From: an uncultured Prevotellaceae bacterium
GTDB taxonomy: Bacteria > Bacteroidota > Bacteroidia > Bacteroidales > Bacteroidaceae
NCBI GenBank assembly: GCA_900320845.1
Contig: ONTS01000011.1
Span: 1 to 64,000 of the forward strand
Direction: 5' to 3'
DNA length: 64,000 nucleotides
In this document: one piece after another, positions 17,198 through 25,213 of the stretch
Numbering within the stretch: the stretch's first letter is position 1
How the letters are laid out: every line of letters begins with the position of its first letter
Notes under the pieces: model-generated
Told to the model about the DNA's origin: nothing
What the model saw: only the letters and a program-made list of their open reading frames with translations
Databases searched by the model: none
Position numbers and translations under genes: made by a program

Positions 17198-17230
17198 CAG
17201 AAGACCATACTGAAGATATGACACAAAGAA

Positions 17231-17259
17231 GAGGGTTCGGCTATCACAGTCGAACCCTC
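17231..17259. terminator. Hairpin between convergent genes
   Basis: GAGGGTTCG (17231-17239) pairs with CGAACCCTC (17251-17259). The minus-strand side is T-rich (TTCTTTGTG), so it mainly suits the PepSY-like gene that ends at 17309, but it lies between both convergent genes. Confidence 0.6.
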
Positions 17260-17308
17260 AACGCGGTATGAAATTGAATGAATAGAGAGTTTTATCTCAA
17301 AGTAGTTG

Positions 17309-18154
17309 TTATGGCATGATATTGCCTTCTGAGTCGAACTTCAGATGGATGTCGTATGATCCAGCCTTGTCGATCTCGATGAGGTAGAAGCTTCCGGTGG
17401 GAGTGTCGATGTAGTCGGCATCATCAATATAGTAACCGGGATGATTGTTGGTTACATAGTTTTTGATGTTGGCGGGCAGCGTGGTGATGTTGAGTTCGCT
17501 CTTGGTGCGTACCCATACCCCGTCTTTCTCGAACCAAGCCTCCTTGTCGAAGCCTTTTTCTTCCCATTCAGCCTTGTAGAGTCCGCGTTCGATTTCCCAT
17601 TCGGCATTGATGCCGGGGAACATTGCCTTGAATGTGCTCTGAACGGCAGCGGGAACATTTTTCCATGCTACATCGCCATCGGTGTTTGCCCAAGGCTCAA
17701 AGCCATTGGTTATCAGCACGCCGTCGGCACGGATGAGCAGTTCTACATCGGGATAGCCCTTGCGCTCCAGGTCTATTTCGTAGTAGTTGCCTGAGGGAGT
17801 CTCCATGTAGTCAACGTCGTCGATGTGGTAGTCGGCATAGTTGGCGTTGATGTATGCCATCACGGGCTCGGGCAGGGTATAGTTGTTGTACAGGTCGGTT
17901 TCTGTAGCTTTCCACTCTCCGGTAGGCTGGAACCAGGCTTTCAGCTGAATGCCTTCTTCCTTCCACTTAGCCTCGTACATTCCGTATTCCATTTCCCATA
18001 CGGGAGCCGCTGCGGGATACATATTGCTGAAGGTTTCTTTCACAGCGGCAGGAACATCCTTCTGCTTTACATTGTCGTCGTCATCACTGCAAGAAGTGAA
18101 GCCAAGAGCGATGGTGCACAGCACCAGGCTCAATAATAACATTTTTCTTTTCAT
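17309..18154 (-). CDS. PepSY-like lipoprotein with two repeats
   Basis: A 281-residue lipoprotein: the signal ends at GFTSC (Cys22), followed by an acidic SDDDD linker typical of surface export in Bacteroidetes. Two copies of a PepSY-like (DUF2874) domain follow, at about 30-150 and 165-281. Each has the pattern VPAAV-F--MFP-A-WE-E-G-Y-A-W and ends with a YYIDD-DY-TP-G-FY-IE segment. The role of such domains is unproven; inhibition or sensing in the envelope is usually proposed. It is 20 bp downstream of another PepSY-like gene and next to a two-component system. Confidence 0.8.
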   Translation of the reverse strand: MKRKMLLLSLVLCTIALGFTSCSDDDDNVKQKDVPAAVKETFSNMYPAAAPVWEMEYGMYEAKWKEEGIQLKAWFQPTGEWKATETDLYNNYTLPEPVMAYINANYADYHIDDVDYMETPSGNYYEIDLERKGYPDVELLIRADGVLITNGFEPWANTDGDVAWKNVPAAVQSTFKAMFPGINAEWEIERGLYKAEWEEKGFDKEAWFEKDGVWVRTKSELNITTLPANIKNYVTNNHPGYYIDDADYIDTPTGSFYLIEIDKAGSYDIHLKFDSEGNIMP

Positions 18155-18174
18155 GGTGTTTAGGTTTTTGGGGA

Positions 18175-18618
18175 TTAATCGATTTCTATGATTTGATAAT
18201 TAGAGTTGAATGTCAGGTCAATGCCGTTGTTGAGTTCTATCTGTATGGTCCGGCGTTTGCGTTCCACCTCAGTGATAATGGAGCGCAGATAGTGCTTCTT
18301 CACGTAGTTGAGAATGGCGGGAGGGATGAGTGCCGAGGGCACTTGCGAGTGTTTGCAGTCAATGTTGGTCCATTGTCCCTTGCTGTCGAATTCAATCTTG
18401 GTGCCGTTGGTGAAGATTACTTCATAGCTTTTGCTAAGCAGCTCGTTCTCCATCTTGGCAAGGGCAATCTTTTGGTTGGGGAAATGTTTCTTTATCACCT
18501 GCTGAGCTTTGACAGGCAGCTGCTGAAAACGGATAGGAATATCCTTACCGCTGAATGCCATGACGGATAATGCGCTGGTAAGCAGGATGAAAAGAAGGAT
18601 AATGTGTTGTTTTTTCAT
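18175..18618 (-). CDS. PepSY-like exported protein
   Basis: A 147-residue protein with a signal peptide (about 1-21) and one PepSY-like (DUF2874) domain: IPIRFQQLPVKAQQVIKKHFP, a central YEVIFTNGTKIEFDSKGQW strand pair, then a second half-copy. It is first of the two PepSY-like genes. Upstream lie a weak -7 box and an 11-bp direct repeat suited to an OmpR-type regulator, and the histidine kinase gene ends 145 bp away on the same strand. Regulation by that two-component system is my inference. Confidence 0.78.
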   Translation of the reverse strand: MKKQHIILLFILLTSALSVMAFSGKDIPIRFQQLPVKAQQVIKKHFPNQKIALAKMENELLSKSYEVIFTNGTKIEFDSKGQWTNIDCKHSQVPSALIPPAILNYVKKHYLRSIITEVERKRRTIQIELNNGIDLTFNSNYQIIEID

Positions 18619-18655
18619 AATCTTTTCTTGGCCCTTTTATGGGCTTTTGTTGATG

Positions 18656-18692
18656 CAAAGATGAGCACCAAATCTGAAAAGAATCTGAAAAA
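18656..18692 (-). promoter_or_regulatory. Putative activator-dependent promoter of the PepSY genes
   Basis: On the minus strand CATCTTTG (18656-18663) is a one-base variant of TAnnTTTG. Directly upstream are two copies of the 11-mer CTTTTCAGATT or TTTTTCAGATT (18671-18681 and 18682-18692), end to end, centred about 33 nt before the expected start. OmpR-family regulators bind such direct repeats one helical turn apart. An inverted CTGAAATCTTCAG lies farther up at 18729-18741. Confidence 0.5.
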
Positions 18693-18762
18693 CGGAGAAA
18701 AAAGGGATTTTTTTTTGCGAAAGGGCACTGAAATCTTCAGATGAAATGCGTTTGACGGCTCG

Positions 18763-20070
18763 TCATTCAGTATCGGGTTTCACCTCAAAGATGTGCATGC
18801 CGTTTTCGAAATGGTAGCTGAGCTCAAAATGATTGTGCTGGCAGATGGATTGTGCCATGGCCAGTCCGAGCCCTGTCGATGTGCCTTTTTGCGGGTCGTG
18901 CACAAAGGGCAGGAACACCAAAGATGCTTCAATGGGCTCTGCCTGTCCACTGTTGGCTATGCGGAGCAGGTTGTCGGCGAGGGTTATGCTGATGGTGCCG
19001 CCGTCGTTGTTGTGTACAAAGGCATTTTTGATGAGGTTGGTGACGAGCATCGTGGCAAGCTGGCGGTTGATGCGCGGTGCAAAGTGTCCGTCAAGCTGTG
19101 TGGAGACAGTGATGTTGCGCGAGGCGAACACCATGCCGATGTCTTCGGTAAGGCTTTGCAGGATGGGCGCCAGGTCTACCTCTTCGGCATTGAGATACTG
19201 TCCGTTCTCTATGCGGCTCATGGTGAGCAGGGTGGAGTTGAGGCGCGACATGTGTTGCAATGTCTGCAGCTGTCGCGACAGTTCCTCGCGCAGCATGTTG
19301 TTGGTGTTGTCTGCTTCTGGGGCGCTGTCGGCTACCACCTCTTCCATCAACATCTCCAAGCGGTTGATGCATACGGCGATGGGTGTCTGCAGCTCGTGTG
19401 CGGCATGACCGAGGAAGCGTTTCTGATGCTCAAACTGGTGGCTGCCACGCAGGAAACTCTCCTCAACGCTGTTGTTGAGGGTGCGAAACTCGGTGATGCG
19501 TGTGGGGTTGTCGAGGGGTGGGTTGTCGCCGCCAATACGGAAACGGGCTATCCATTGCAGCAGCTTGTGTAATGGTCGCATGGTGCGCTGCACTGAGAAG
19601 ATGCTGAGCAGGATGAGACCCAGCAGAAGCGAGGCGAAGAGTATGAGCAGCCAGTGTACGATGGCTTCGCGCAGGTCGTGCTTCTCGATGGTGGGTGTCG
19701 ACACCTCAAGCTCGTAGAAGCGGTCGTGGTCGTCGGTATAGATATATGTCAGCACGCGTGCAGGTTCGTATTCGTGTTTCTCTTTGATAAATACGTTGCG
19801 GTCTTCGTAGCGCACGTGGGGGTGTGTGGCAGCATATTCGGCACTTACCTCGTGGTGGAAATACTGGTTGTTGGTGCCCAGCGACGAGGTGGGTACTTCT
19901 TCGCCCACCAGCGAGCGGATGATGATGGACTCGGCATAGTCTTCGAGGGCATCGTCGGTCTCGTCATTCACCTCTTCCATAATGGCAAAATAGAATGCTA
20001 CAGCCCATATAGACAGCACGATGGTGGTGAGCACTGAGATGCGTATGGATATGGAGGTGATGAGTTTCAT
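18763..20070 (-). CDS. Sensor histidine kinase
   Basis: A 435-residue membrane kinase. Two membrane segments (about 10-30 and 137-158) enclose a periplasmic sensor domain of about 105 residues. Then come a HAMP-like linker, the HisKA domain with phospho-acceptor His225 in HAAHELQTP, and the ATPase domain with N box NLIKNAFVHN and G box GTSTGLGLAMAQ. Partner is the response regulator encoded 41 bp upstream. The signal sensed is unknown; the PepSY-like genes next door may feed back on it. Confidence 0.93.
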   Translation of the reverse strand: MKLITSISIRISVLTTIVLSIWAVAFYFAIMEEVNDETDDALEDYAESIIIRSLVGEEVPTSSLGTNNQYFHHEVSAEYAATHPHVRYEDRNVFIKEKHEYEPARVLTYIYTDDHDRFYELEVSTPTIEKHDLREAIVHWLLILFASLLLGLILLSIFSVQRTMRPLHKLLQWIARFRIGGDNPPLDNPTRITEFRTLNNSVEESFLRGSHQFEHQKRFLGHAAHELQTPIAVCINRLEMLMEEVVADSAPEADNTNNMLREELSRQLQTLQHMSRLNSTLLTMSRIENGQYLNAEEVDLAPILQSLTEDIGMVFASRNITVSTQLDGHFAPRINRQLATMLVTNLIKNAFVHNNDGGTISITLADNLLRIANSGQAEPIEASLVFLPFVHDPQKGTSTGLGLAMAQSICQHNHFELSYHFENGMHIFEVKPDTE

Positions 20071-20111
20071 GGTCGTTGAGGTGAGGTTTGGGGTGTGTGG
20101 CTGCTACGGGG

Positions 20112-20783
20112 CTATACTATCAGCTTGTAGCCGAAGCCGTAGATGGTTTTTATTTCGATGTCGGCGCCGTTGTCTTTCAGCTTGCGGCGCAGGTTTTTCA
20201 TGTGCGAATAGATGAAGTCGTAGTTATCGGCCTGGTCTATATAGTCGCCCCACACGCCTTCGGCGAGGGCTTCTTTGCTGATAAGATGTCCCTGACGGTT
20301 CATCAGGTAGTGCAGCATGTCGTACTCCTTACGGCTCAGTTCCAGTGGTACGTCAGCCACTTCCACACGTCGTTGCTTAGGCATCAGCCTGACGTTGCCC
20401 AGGTTTATCGCCTCGTCGCCGCCGTGGTTGCGGCGCATCAGACTACGGATGCGGGCGTGCAGCTCTGCAAGGTGGAAGGGTTTGGGCAGATAGTCGTCGG
20501 CACCGAGCTCCAAGCCTGCGACCTTGTCGTCGACGGAGTCTTTGGCGCTGAGGATGATGACATGTGGGCGCAGACCCCGTTTTGCCATCTCCTGCAGCAG
20601 GGTGAGGCCGTTGCCGTCGGGCAGCATGATGTCGAGCAGGATGCAGTCGTACTCGTAGACGAACACCTTCATGCGCGCATCGGCATAGGTGGAGGCGGTC
20701 TCCACCACATATAGCTCTGCACGCAGCGAACGGCTGATGACGTCCTGCAGGTTCTGATCGTCTTCGATGAGGAGTACTTTCAT
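20112..20783 (-). CDS. Response regulator, OmpR/PhoB family
   Basis: A 223-residue two-domain regulator. The receiver domain has the acidic pair Asp8-Asp9, phospho-acceptor Asp51 in LLDIMLPDGNG and a conserved Lys in the ILSAKDSVDDKV stretch. The C-terminal winged helix ends in IKTIYGFGYKL. It precedes the histidine kinase gene by 41 bp. Direct repeats upstream of the PepSY genes are a plausible target. Confidence 0.95.
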   Translation of the reverse strand: MKVLLIEDDQNLQDVISRSLRAELYVVETASTYADARMKVFVYEYDCILLDIMLPDGNGLTLLQEMAKRGLRPHVIILSAKDSVDDKVAGLELGADDYLPKPFHLAELHARIRSLMRRNHGGDEAINLGNVRLMPKQRRVEVADVPLELSRKEYDMLHYLMNRQGHLISKEALAEGVWGDYIDQADNYDFIYSHMKNLRRKLKDNGADIEIKTIYGFGYKLIV

Positions 20784-20846
20784 AGTGAAAAATGATGATT
20801 GCAGTATCCGACAAGGTGTGCCGGTGTTGTCGTTGTTGCCTCTCTC

Positions 20847-21314
20847 TTATGAGTTTATCTGCTGCCATAGCCCTTGGCAGGCGTCTTCCAGCAGGCGTAT
20901 CACCTCTCTGAAGTCGGCGTCGGTGCCGTAGTAGGGGTCTTCTATGGCTGCCTCGCCGCGGTAGCGCTGCAGGTATTCGGTCATCATGTGCACCTTCTGC
21001 CTATGTTCGGCTGTGCGTGCCATGTGTGTCAGCGCCTGAATGTTCTGTCGGTCCATGCCTATGATGAGGTCGAAGTGGTCGAAGTCGGCTTCGGTTATCT
21101 GCCTGGCATGGTGTATGAAGTTGTATCCTGCTTGACTTCCTGCGTGTCGCATGCGTCGGTCGGGCAGCTCGCCGACGTGCCAGCCACCCAGTCCGGCGGA
21201 GTCGATGAGGAAGTCGGAGCTCCTGCCATGCCTTGCCACGACGGAGGCGAAGATGCCTTCGGCAGCTGGAGAGCGACAGATGTTGCCCAGACAGACAAAG
21301 AGGATGCGGTGCAT
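20847..21314 (-). CDS. Low molecular weight protein-tyrosine phosphatase
   Basis: The 155-residue protein has the family P-loop CLGNICRS (8-15; nucleophile Cys8, Arg14) and the general acid Asp126 in DPYYG. Substrates could be autophosphorylating tyrosine kinases of polysaccharide export or arginine-phosphorylated proteins; none can be assigned here. It lies between miaB (99 bp) and the response regulator gene (63 bp), all on the minus strand and perhaps one transcript. Confidence 0.93.
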   Translation of the reverse strand: MHRILFVCLGNICRSPAAEGIFASVVARHGRSSDFLIDSAGLGGWHVGELPDRRMRHAGSQAGYNFIHHARQITEADFDHFDLIIGMDRQNIQALTHMARTAEHRQKVHMMTEYLQRYRGEAAIEDPYYGTDADFREVIRLLEDACQGLWQQINS

Positions 21315-21413
21315 AAGCGTGGATGGGTGTTTGTAGAGGGGTGGGGTAGGGCGGCGGCGAGATGCGACGATGTATGCCGGCGTTGCAAAACGCGTCGTCG
21401 TAGCGGCCCGCTT

Positions 21414-22739
21414 TTATTTCGTCAGCTCTCCGAAGAGAGTGGCTTGTGTGGCTCGAGTGATGGTCACTGTCACTGTGTCGCCCGCCTTGTGGGTACCTTT
21501 GTCGAACACCACCATCTTGTTTTGCGGTGTACGTCCGCACAGCTGTTCGCGGCTGCGGCGGCTGAAACCTTCTACCAGTACGTCGAAGGTGCTGCCCACA
21601 TCTTTCTGGTTCTGTTGCAGTGAGATGGTGTTTTGCAGTGCTATGAGTTCGTTGAGTCGTCGCAGCTTCACCTCTTCGGGCACGTCGTCGGGCAGATTGC
21701 GCGAGGCATAGGTGCCGGGACGCTCGGAGTATTTGAACATAAACGCCGAGTCGTAGCCCACCTCCTGCATCAGCGAAAGGGAGAGCTGGTGGTCTTCCTC
21801 CGTCTCCGAGTGATAGCCGACGAAGATGTCGGTGGTGATGGCGCAGTGGGGGATGATGTCGCGTATGGCTTTGATGCGGTCGAGATACCACTCGCGGGTG
21901 TATTTGCGGTTCATGAGCTGTAGTATGCGGTTGCTGCCGCTCTGCACAGGCAGGTGTATATGCGGACACACGTTGTCGTATTGCGCTATGATGCGCAGTG
22001 TGTCGTCGCTCATGTCCTTGGGATGTGAGGTGGTGAAGCGCACCCGCATGGCGGTGTTTTCAGCGACAGTGCGCAGCAGTTCGGGGAAGGTGAGGGGCGC
22101 GCTCTCCTCTCCGCTCTTATACGAGTTTACATTCTGTCCGAGCAGGGTCACCTCTTTGTATCCGCGTGCGTTGAGGTCAGCCACTTCGCGCAGTATGCTC
22201 TGTACGTCGCGTGAGCGCTCTCTGCCACGTGTGTAGGGCACGATGCAGTAATGGCAGAAGTTGTTGCAGCCGCGCATGATGCTCACATATCCGCTGATGC
22301 GGTTGCCGGGCAGGCGTCGCGGAACGATGTTGGCGTAGGTCTCTGTAGTGGAGAGGTCGACATTGATGGCTTTCTGCCCTGCCTCCACCTGCGCAAAGAG
22401 GTTGGGGAGGGAGAGGTATGCGTCGGGACCTGCCACCAGGTCGGCACCGTGTTGGTGTAGCAGTGTCTCCTTGGTGCGCTCTGCCATACACCCCAGCACG
22501 CCTATGATGAGGCGGCGGTCGGGATGTTTGCGCTGCAAGGCACGCAGCTCTTCCAAGCGATGGAGTATCTTCTGCTCGGCATTGTCGCGCACGGAGCAGG
22601 TGTTGAGCAACACGGCATCGGCATCGGCAATCTCCTCGGTAGGCTCGTAGCCTGCCATACGCATCACCGAAGCCACCACTTCAGAGTCGGCCACATTCAT
22701 CTGGCAGCCGTAGGTTTCAATGTACAACTGTTTGTCCAT
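21414..22739 (-). CDS. miaB: tRNA-2-methylthio-N6-dimethylallyladenosine synthase
   Basis: Radical SAM methylthiotransferase that adds a methylthio group to i6A37 of tRNAs reading UNN codons. The 441 residues hold the auxiliary cluster cysteines Cys12, Cys48 and Cys84, the radical SAM triad Cys158-x3-Cys162-x2-Cys165 in GCNNFCHYC, and a C-terminal TRAM domain from about 375. A minus-strand TAACTTTG box ends only 8 nt from the start codon, so the transcript probably has almost no leader. Likely first gene of a run with the phosphatase and two-component genes. Confidence 0.97.
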   Translation of the reverse strand: MDKQLYIETYGCQMNVADSEVVASVMRMAGYEPTEEIADADAVLLNTCSVRDNAEQKILHRLEELRALQRKHPDRRLIIGVLGCMAERTKETLLHQHGADLVAGPDAYLSLPNLFAQVEAGQKAINVDLSTTETYANIVPRRLPGNRISGYVSIMRGCNNFCHYCIVPYTRGRERSRDVQSILREVADLNARGYKEVTLLGQNVNSYKSGEESAPLTFPELLRTVAENTAMRVRFTTSHPKDMSDDTLRIIAQYDNVCPHIHLPVQSGSNRILQLMNRKYTREWYLDRIKAIRDIIPHCAITTDIFVGYHSETEEDHQLSLSLMQEVGYDSAFMFKYSERPGTYASRNLPDDVPEEVKLRRLNELIALQNTISLQQNQKDVGSTFDVLVEGFSRRSREQLCGRTPQNKMVVFDKGTHKAGDTVTVTITRATQATLFGELTK

Positions 22740-22747
22740 AGTGTGGG

Positions 22748-22767
22748 CAAAGTTAGCGTAAGCTAAC
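22748..22767 (-). promoter_or_regulatory. miaB promoter overlapped by a palindrome
   Basis: TAACTTTG (22748-22755, minus strand) lies 8 nt from the miaB ATG. The hairpin-forming palindrome GTTAGC-gtaa-GCTAAC (22752-22767) overlaps its upstream half and may be an operator. Confidence 0.55.
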
Positions 22768-22904
22768 GAATTGTGCGAGTTTCAGCGCCATAAATTGATG
22801 GTTGCCTATGCCGTCAGACCTGTTGCGGTTGGAGAGAGCAACGGGACAACAGGCGGAAAACAAGGCGGCTGCTCGCGTCAGGCAAGAGGGCTACAGCCGC
22901 ATAG

Positions 22905-22980
22905 CAAAGTCGACGACATTGGTAACCAAAGTTGTCGAGAGTGGTCACCAAAGTCGTCGACTTTGGGTGGTGAAAGTTGC
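22905..22980. repeat. 22-nt tandem array D (3 units plus a partial one)
   Basis: Units at 22905-22926, 22927-22948 and 22949-22970, and a 10-nt stub, share CAAAGT at the start and TTGGT-AC or a close form at the end, the same frame as array C. The third unit holds the palindromic AAAGTCGTCGACTTT. Nothing else is evident in the 300 bp between miaB and the phosphatase-fold gene except an inverted GCGGCTG/CAGCCGC pair (22865-22900). Confidence 0.82.
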
Positions 22981-23046
22981 TTAAACGCACACCATATATA
23001 TAATAATGGTGTAGCTATGTAGCCCCGATGCCGGTAGGATTGTTGT

Positions 23047-24627
23047 CTACTTCAGTTCTATGCCTTGCAGGTTGTAGCGCTTGCCGTCGGGCATGATGAT
23101 GACGAGCTGACCCTGTATCATCACCTTGCGTGCCTCGCTACGATGCTCATCAGTGTCGAGGGTGGTGATGGCTGTTGGGGTAAGGGTGGCATCGTATTGG
23201 TATAGCCACGGCAGGTGTTGCGTAGACGAGAGCGAAGCGTAGTCGTACAGCGCAAACTCCGGTGTGCTGTAGTAGGTCAGTCCTATGTAGTAGCAGTTGG
23301 AAACGGTGTTGAGCACCTTGAACGTGCCGTCGTCTTGCAGCGTGGCGGTAAAGGGATGGGCAGCAGACTTGATGCCGACATTGGTGCTGTTGCTGTACTT
23401 GCTGGTGTTGGTGTAATAGTATTGGTACACATAGCGGCCGTAGTAGTCTTTTATGTAGTATTTACCTTCGCCTGCATCTTCGAAGATGATGGCTGAGCGC
23501 GGGTCGTTCATAGTGATGACGCCGTCGGTCTCGGTCACATCGGTGGTGAGTTGGTATTCGTATGTCTTGTTGATGTCAACGGGTTTGGCAGCCTGTAGCC
23601 CGTTGATAGGTGCCACCATGAGGTAGGGCACGTCGGTTGTGATGCTGTTGGTTTTGGCATACGAGTAGGTTGCAGCAGGTTGAGCCTGCAATGACAGTGT
23701 TACGAGGTAGGGGTCGTGGTCGGAGTAGGCGGTGTAGCGGCTGCCGGTGGAGTGGGGATTGGCAATGTACAGCACCTTGGCATCGGTAATCTGCTTCGCC
23801 ATCGTGCTGTTGGCAAAGACGTGGTCGATAAGCATGCCGTCGTCGTTGAAGTAGTAGGAGTAGGTGTTGTTGCCCTGCATCTTGAGTATCTGCTCCTCAA
23901 AGCCGGCGTCAGTGAGGTTTTTCAGACACTGTTCTCCCATCTCACTGTTGAGGTCGCCCAGCACGAGGATGTCCGGATCGGTAGCAGCGGTGAGCCCTTT
24001 GAGCAGGGCGATGGAGTTTTGTTCACGCTTTACGATGTCATCGCTCATCGTTGCGCTGGTGCTGGCCTTGAAGTGGTTCATGCTGATGGTAAACTCTTCG
24101 CCCGATGCCAGACTCTTAAAGGTCTGCATGCGCATCATGTGCGGATAGGCGATGGTGTATCCAATGGCTGTCGACACGTTGTCGCCCACTGGTGCTATCC
24201 TGTCGGTGCGGTAGATGAATCCCGACTTGATAGTGCCTGTGGCATCTTCGTCGAGGTTGTAGGTCATGCCGTCGTACACCACTTTGTAGGTGATGCCCGT
24301 CTTGGCGCTCATGCCGTTGGCAAGGAGGTCGAGGGCTTCGATGTCCGAGCCTTCAGGACGGGCTTCCACTTCGTTGAAAGCGTAGATGTCGGCTTGGTAG
24401 GGAGCCAGATTATTGACTATGGCATCGGCTTTGGCCTGTCGTCCCTCAGCGGTAGTGTAGTTGCTGAGGGTGACCCAGTTGCCCTGCGTGCGTCCGCGGT
24501 CGAGGGTGTAGAAGAAGTTCTGCACATTTTGGGCGCAGACGGTGATGACATCGCTCGCATAACCTACGCCAACAAAGAGCATGGCAAGGAGCAATGTAAG
24601 ACTGTTACGGAGGTAGTTTTTCTTCAT
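23047..24627 (-). CDS. Secreted endonuclease/exonuclease/phosphatase family protein
   Basis: A 526-residue exported protein. A signal peptide (about 1-24) leads into an EEP catalytic domain (about 28-313) with CAQNVQNFF, NEVEARP, NHFKAS, LVLGDLNSE and YSDHDPYLV, the metal and phosphate motifs of DNase I-like enzymes. A beta-rich region follows (about 320-490). The last about 35 residues (EARKVMIQGQLVII then GKRYNLQGIELK) are a C-terminal domain common on secreted Prevotella proteins and similar to type A type IX secretion signals. Nuclease or phosphatase activity outside the cell is likely; substrate unknown. Confidence 0.85.
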   Translation of the reverse strand: MKKNYLRNSLTLLLAMLFVGVGYASDVITVCAQNVQNFFYTLDRGRTQGNWVTLSNYTTAEGRQAKADAIVNNLAPYQADIYAFNEVEARPEGSDIEALDLLANGMSAKTGITYKVVYDGMTYNLDEDATGTIKSGFIYRTDRIAPVGDNVSTAIGYTIAYPHMMRMQTFKSLASGEEFTISMNHFKASTSATMSDDIVKREQNSIALLKGLTAATDPDILVLGDLNSEMGEQCLKNLTDAGFEEQILKMQGNNTYSYYFNDDGMLIDHVFANSTMAKQITDAKVLYIANPHSTGSRYTAYSDHDPYLVTLSLQAQPAATYSYAKTNSITTDVPYLMVAPINGLQAAKPVDINKTYEYQLTTDVTETDGVITMNDPRSAIIFEDAGEGKYYIKDYYGRYVYQYYYTNTSKYSNSTNVGIKSAAHPFTATLQDDGTFKVLNTVSNCYYIGLTYYSTPEFALYDYASLSSTQHLPWLYQYDATLTPTAITTLDTDEHRSEARKVMIQGQLVIIMPDGKRYNLQGIELK

Positions 24628-24810
24628 AATTAGTATATCATTAGTTCATATTTTATTGCTTGCAGAGCATGTTGGAAATGTTATTCAGCGTAAGACATTG
24701 TTCACGACTAATGTTTTGGCGCTCGTTATGATGCTGCCATGGAGTAAGTATCAGCAATCTGCTTTGTACGCACGCATCCATGAGGGCTCCATGTGGCTTT
24801 GAAAAGGCTG

Positions 24811-24972
24811 TTAATCCATTTTCTTGAAGGTAAATACACGGCATTTTTCCTTAAAGGCGGCACGTATCACACTTTTTTCGTCTGGCGAGATAGCCAGCGA
24901 CACTTGTACTGCGCCTTGCCGTGCTGCTTGAAGCATACTCTCTGTTGTAGAACGGATGTCCTCTTCCGACAT
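24811..24972 (-). CDS. Small orphan protein, 53 aa
   Basis: Reading from 24972 gives MSEEDIRSTTESMLQAARQG, then AVQVSLAISPDEKSV, and ends TFKKMD. I recognise no family. It is charged, has ordinary codon use and no signal peptide or membrane segment. Support comes from a consensus -7 box TACCTTTG 15 nt upstream (24988-24995). A second, overlapping frame continues to 24653, so a frameshifted longer gene is possible. Confidence 0.5.
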   Translation of the reverse strand: MSEEDIRSTTESMLQAARQGAVQVSLAISPDEKSVIRAAFKEKCRVFTFKKMD

Positions 24973-24987
24973 TCATCAATGGTATGG

Positions 24988-24995
24988 CAAAGGTA
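24988..24995 (-). promoter_or_regulatory. -7 box of the 53-aa orphan gene
   Basis: TACCTTTG on the minus strand, 15 nt before the ATG at 24972, in an otherwise gene-poor stretch. Confidence 0.55.
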
Positions 24996-25139
24996 ATAAA
25001 TTAAATAAGGAATAATACCGCTTTTGGTGGATTACATTTCGTGTTGGACGAATTTGATAAGACCATAATGGACTATTATTTAGAACTCTGTAATATGCTC
25101 TTATCAAATATAATAGAAAGCGTGTGCTATTATTCTCTG

Positions 25140-25186
25140 CTTTCAAACAAAAGAACAGGTTGTGAGGCTATTGCCCCACAACCTGT
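25140..25186 (-). terminator. Terminator of the fumarate reductase operon
   Basis: ACAGGTTGTG (25155-25164) and CACAACCTGT (25177-25186) pair perfectly. On the minus strand the stem is followed by TTCTTTTGTTTG. It starts 28 bp beyond the frdB stop. Confidence 0.85.
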
Positions 25187-25213
25187 GTTCACGTGGATGA
25201 TAGGAACTTTTAT

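Noticed and set aside
24653-24844. 63-codon minus-strand frame downstream of the 53-aa gene
   Set aside because: It overlaps the better supported small gene in another frame and has no promoter of its own; I mention it only as a possible frameshifted end.
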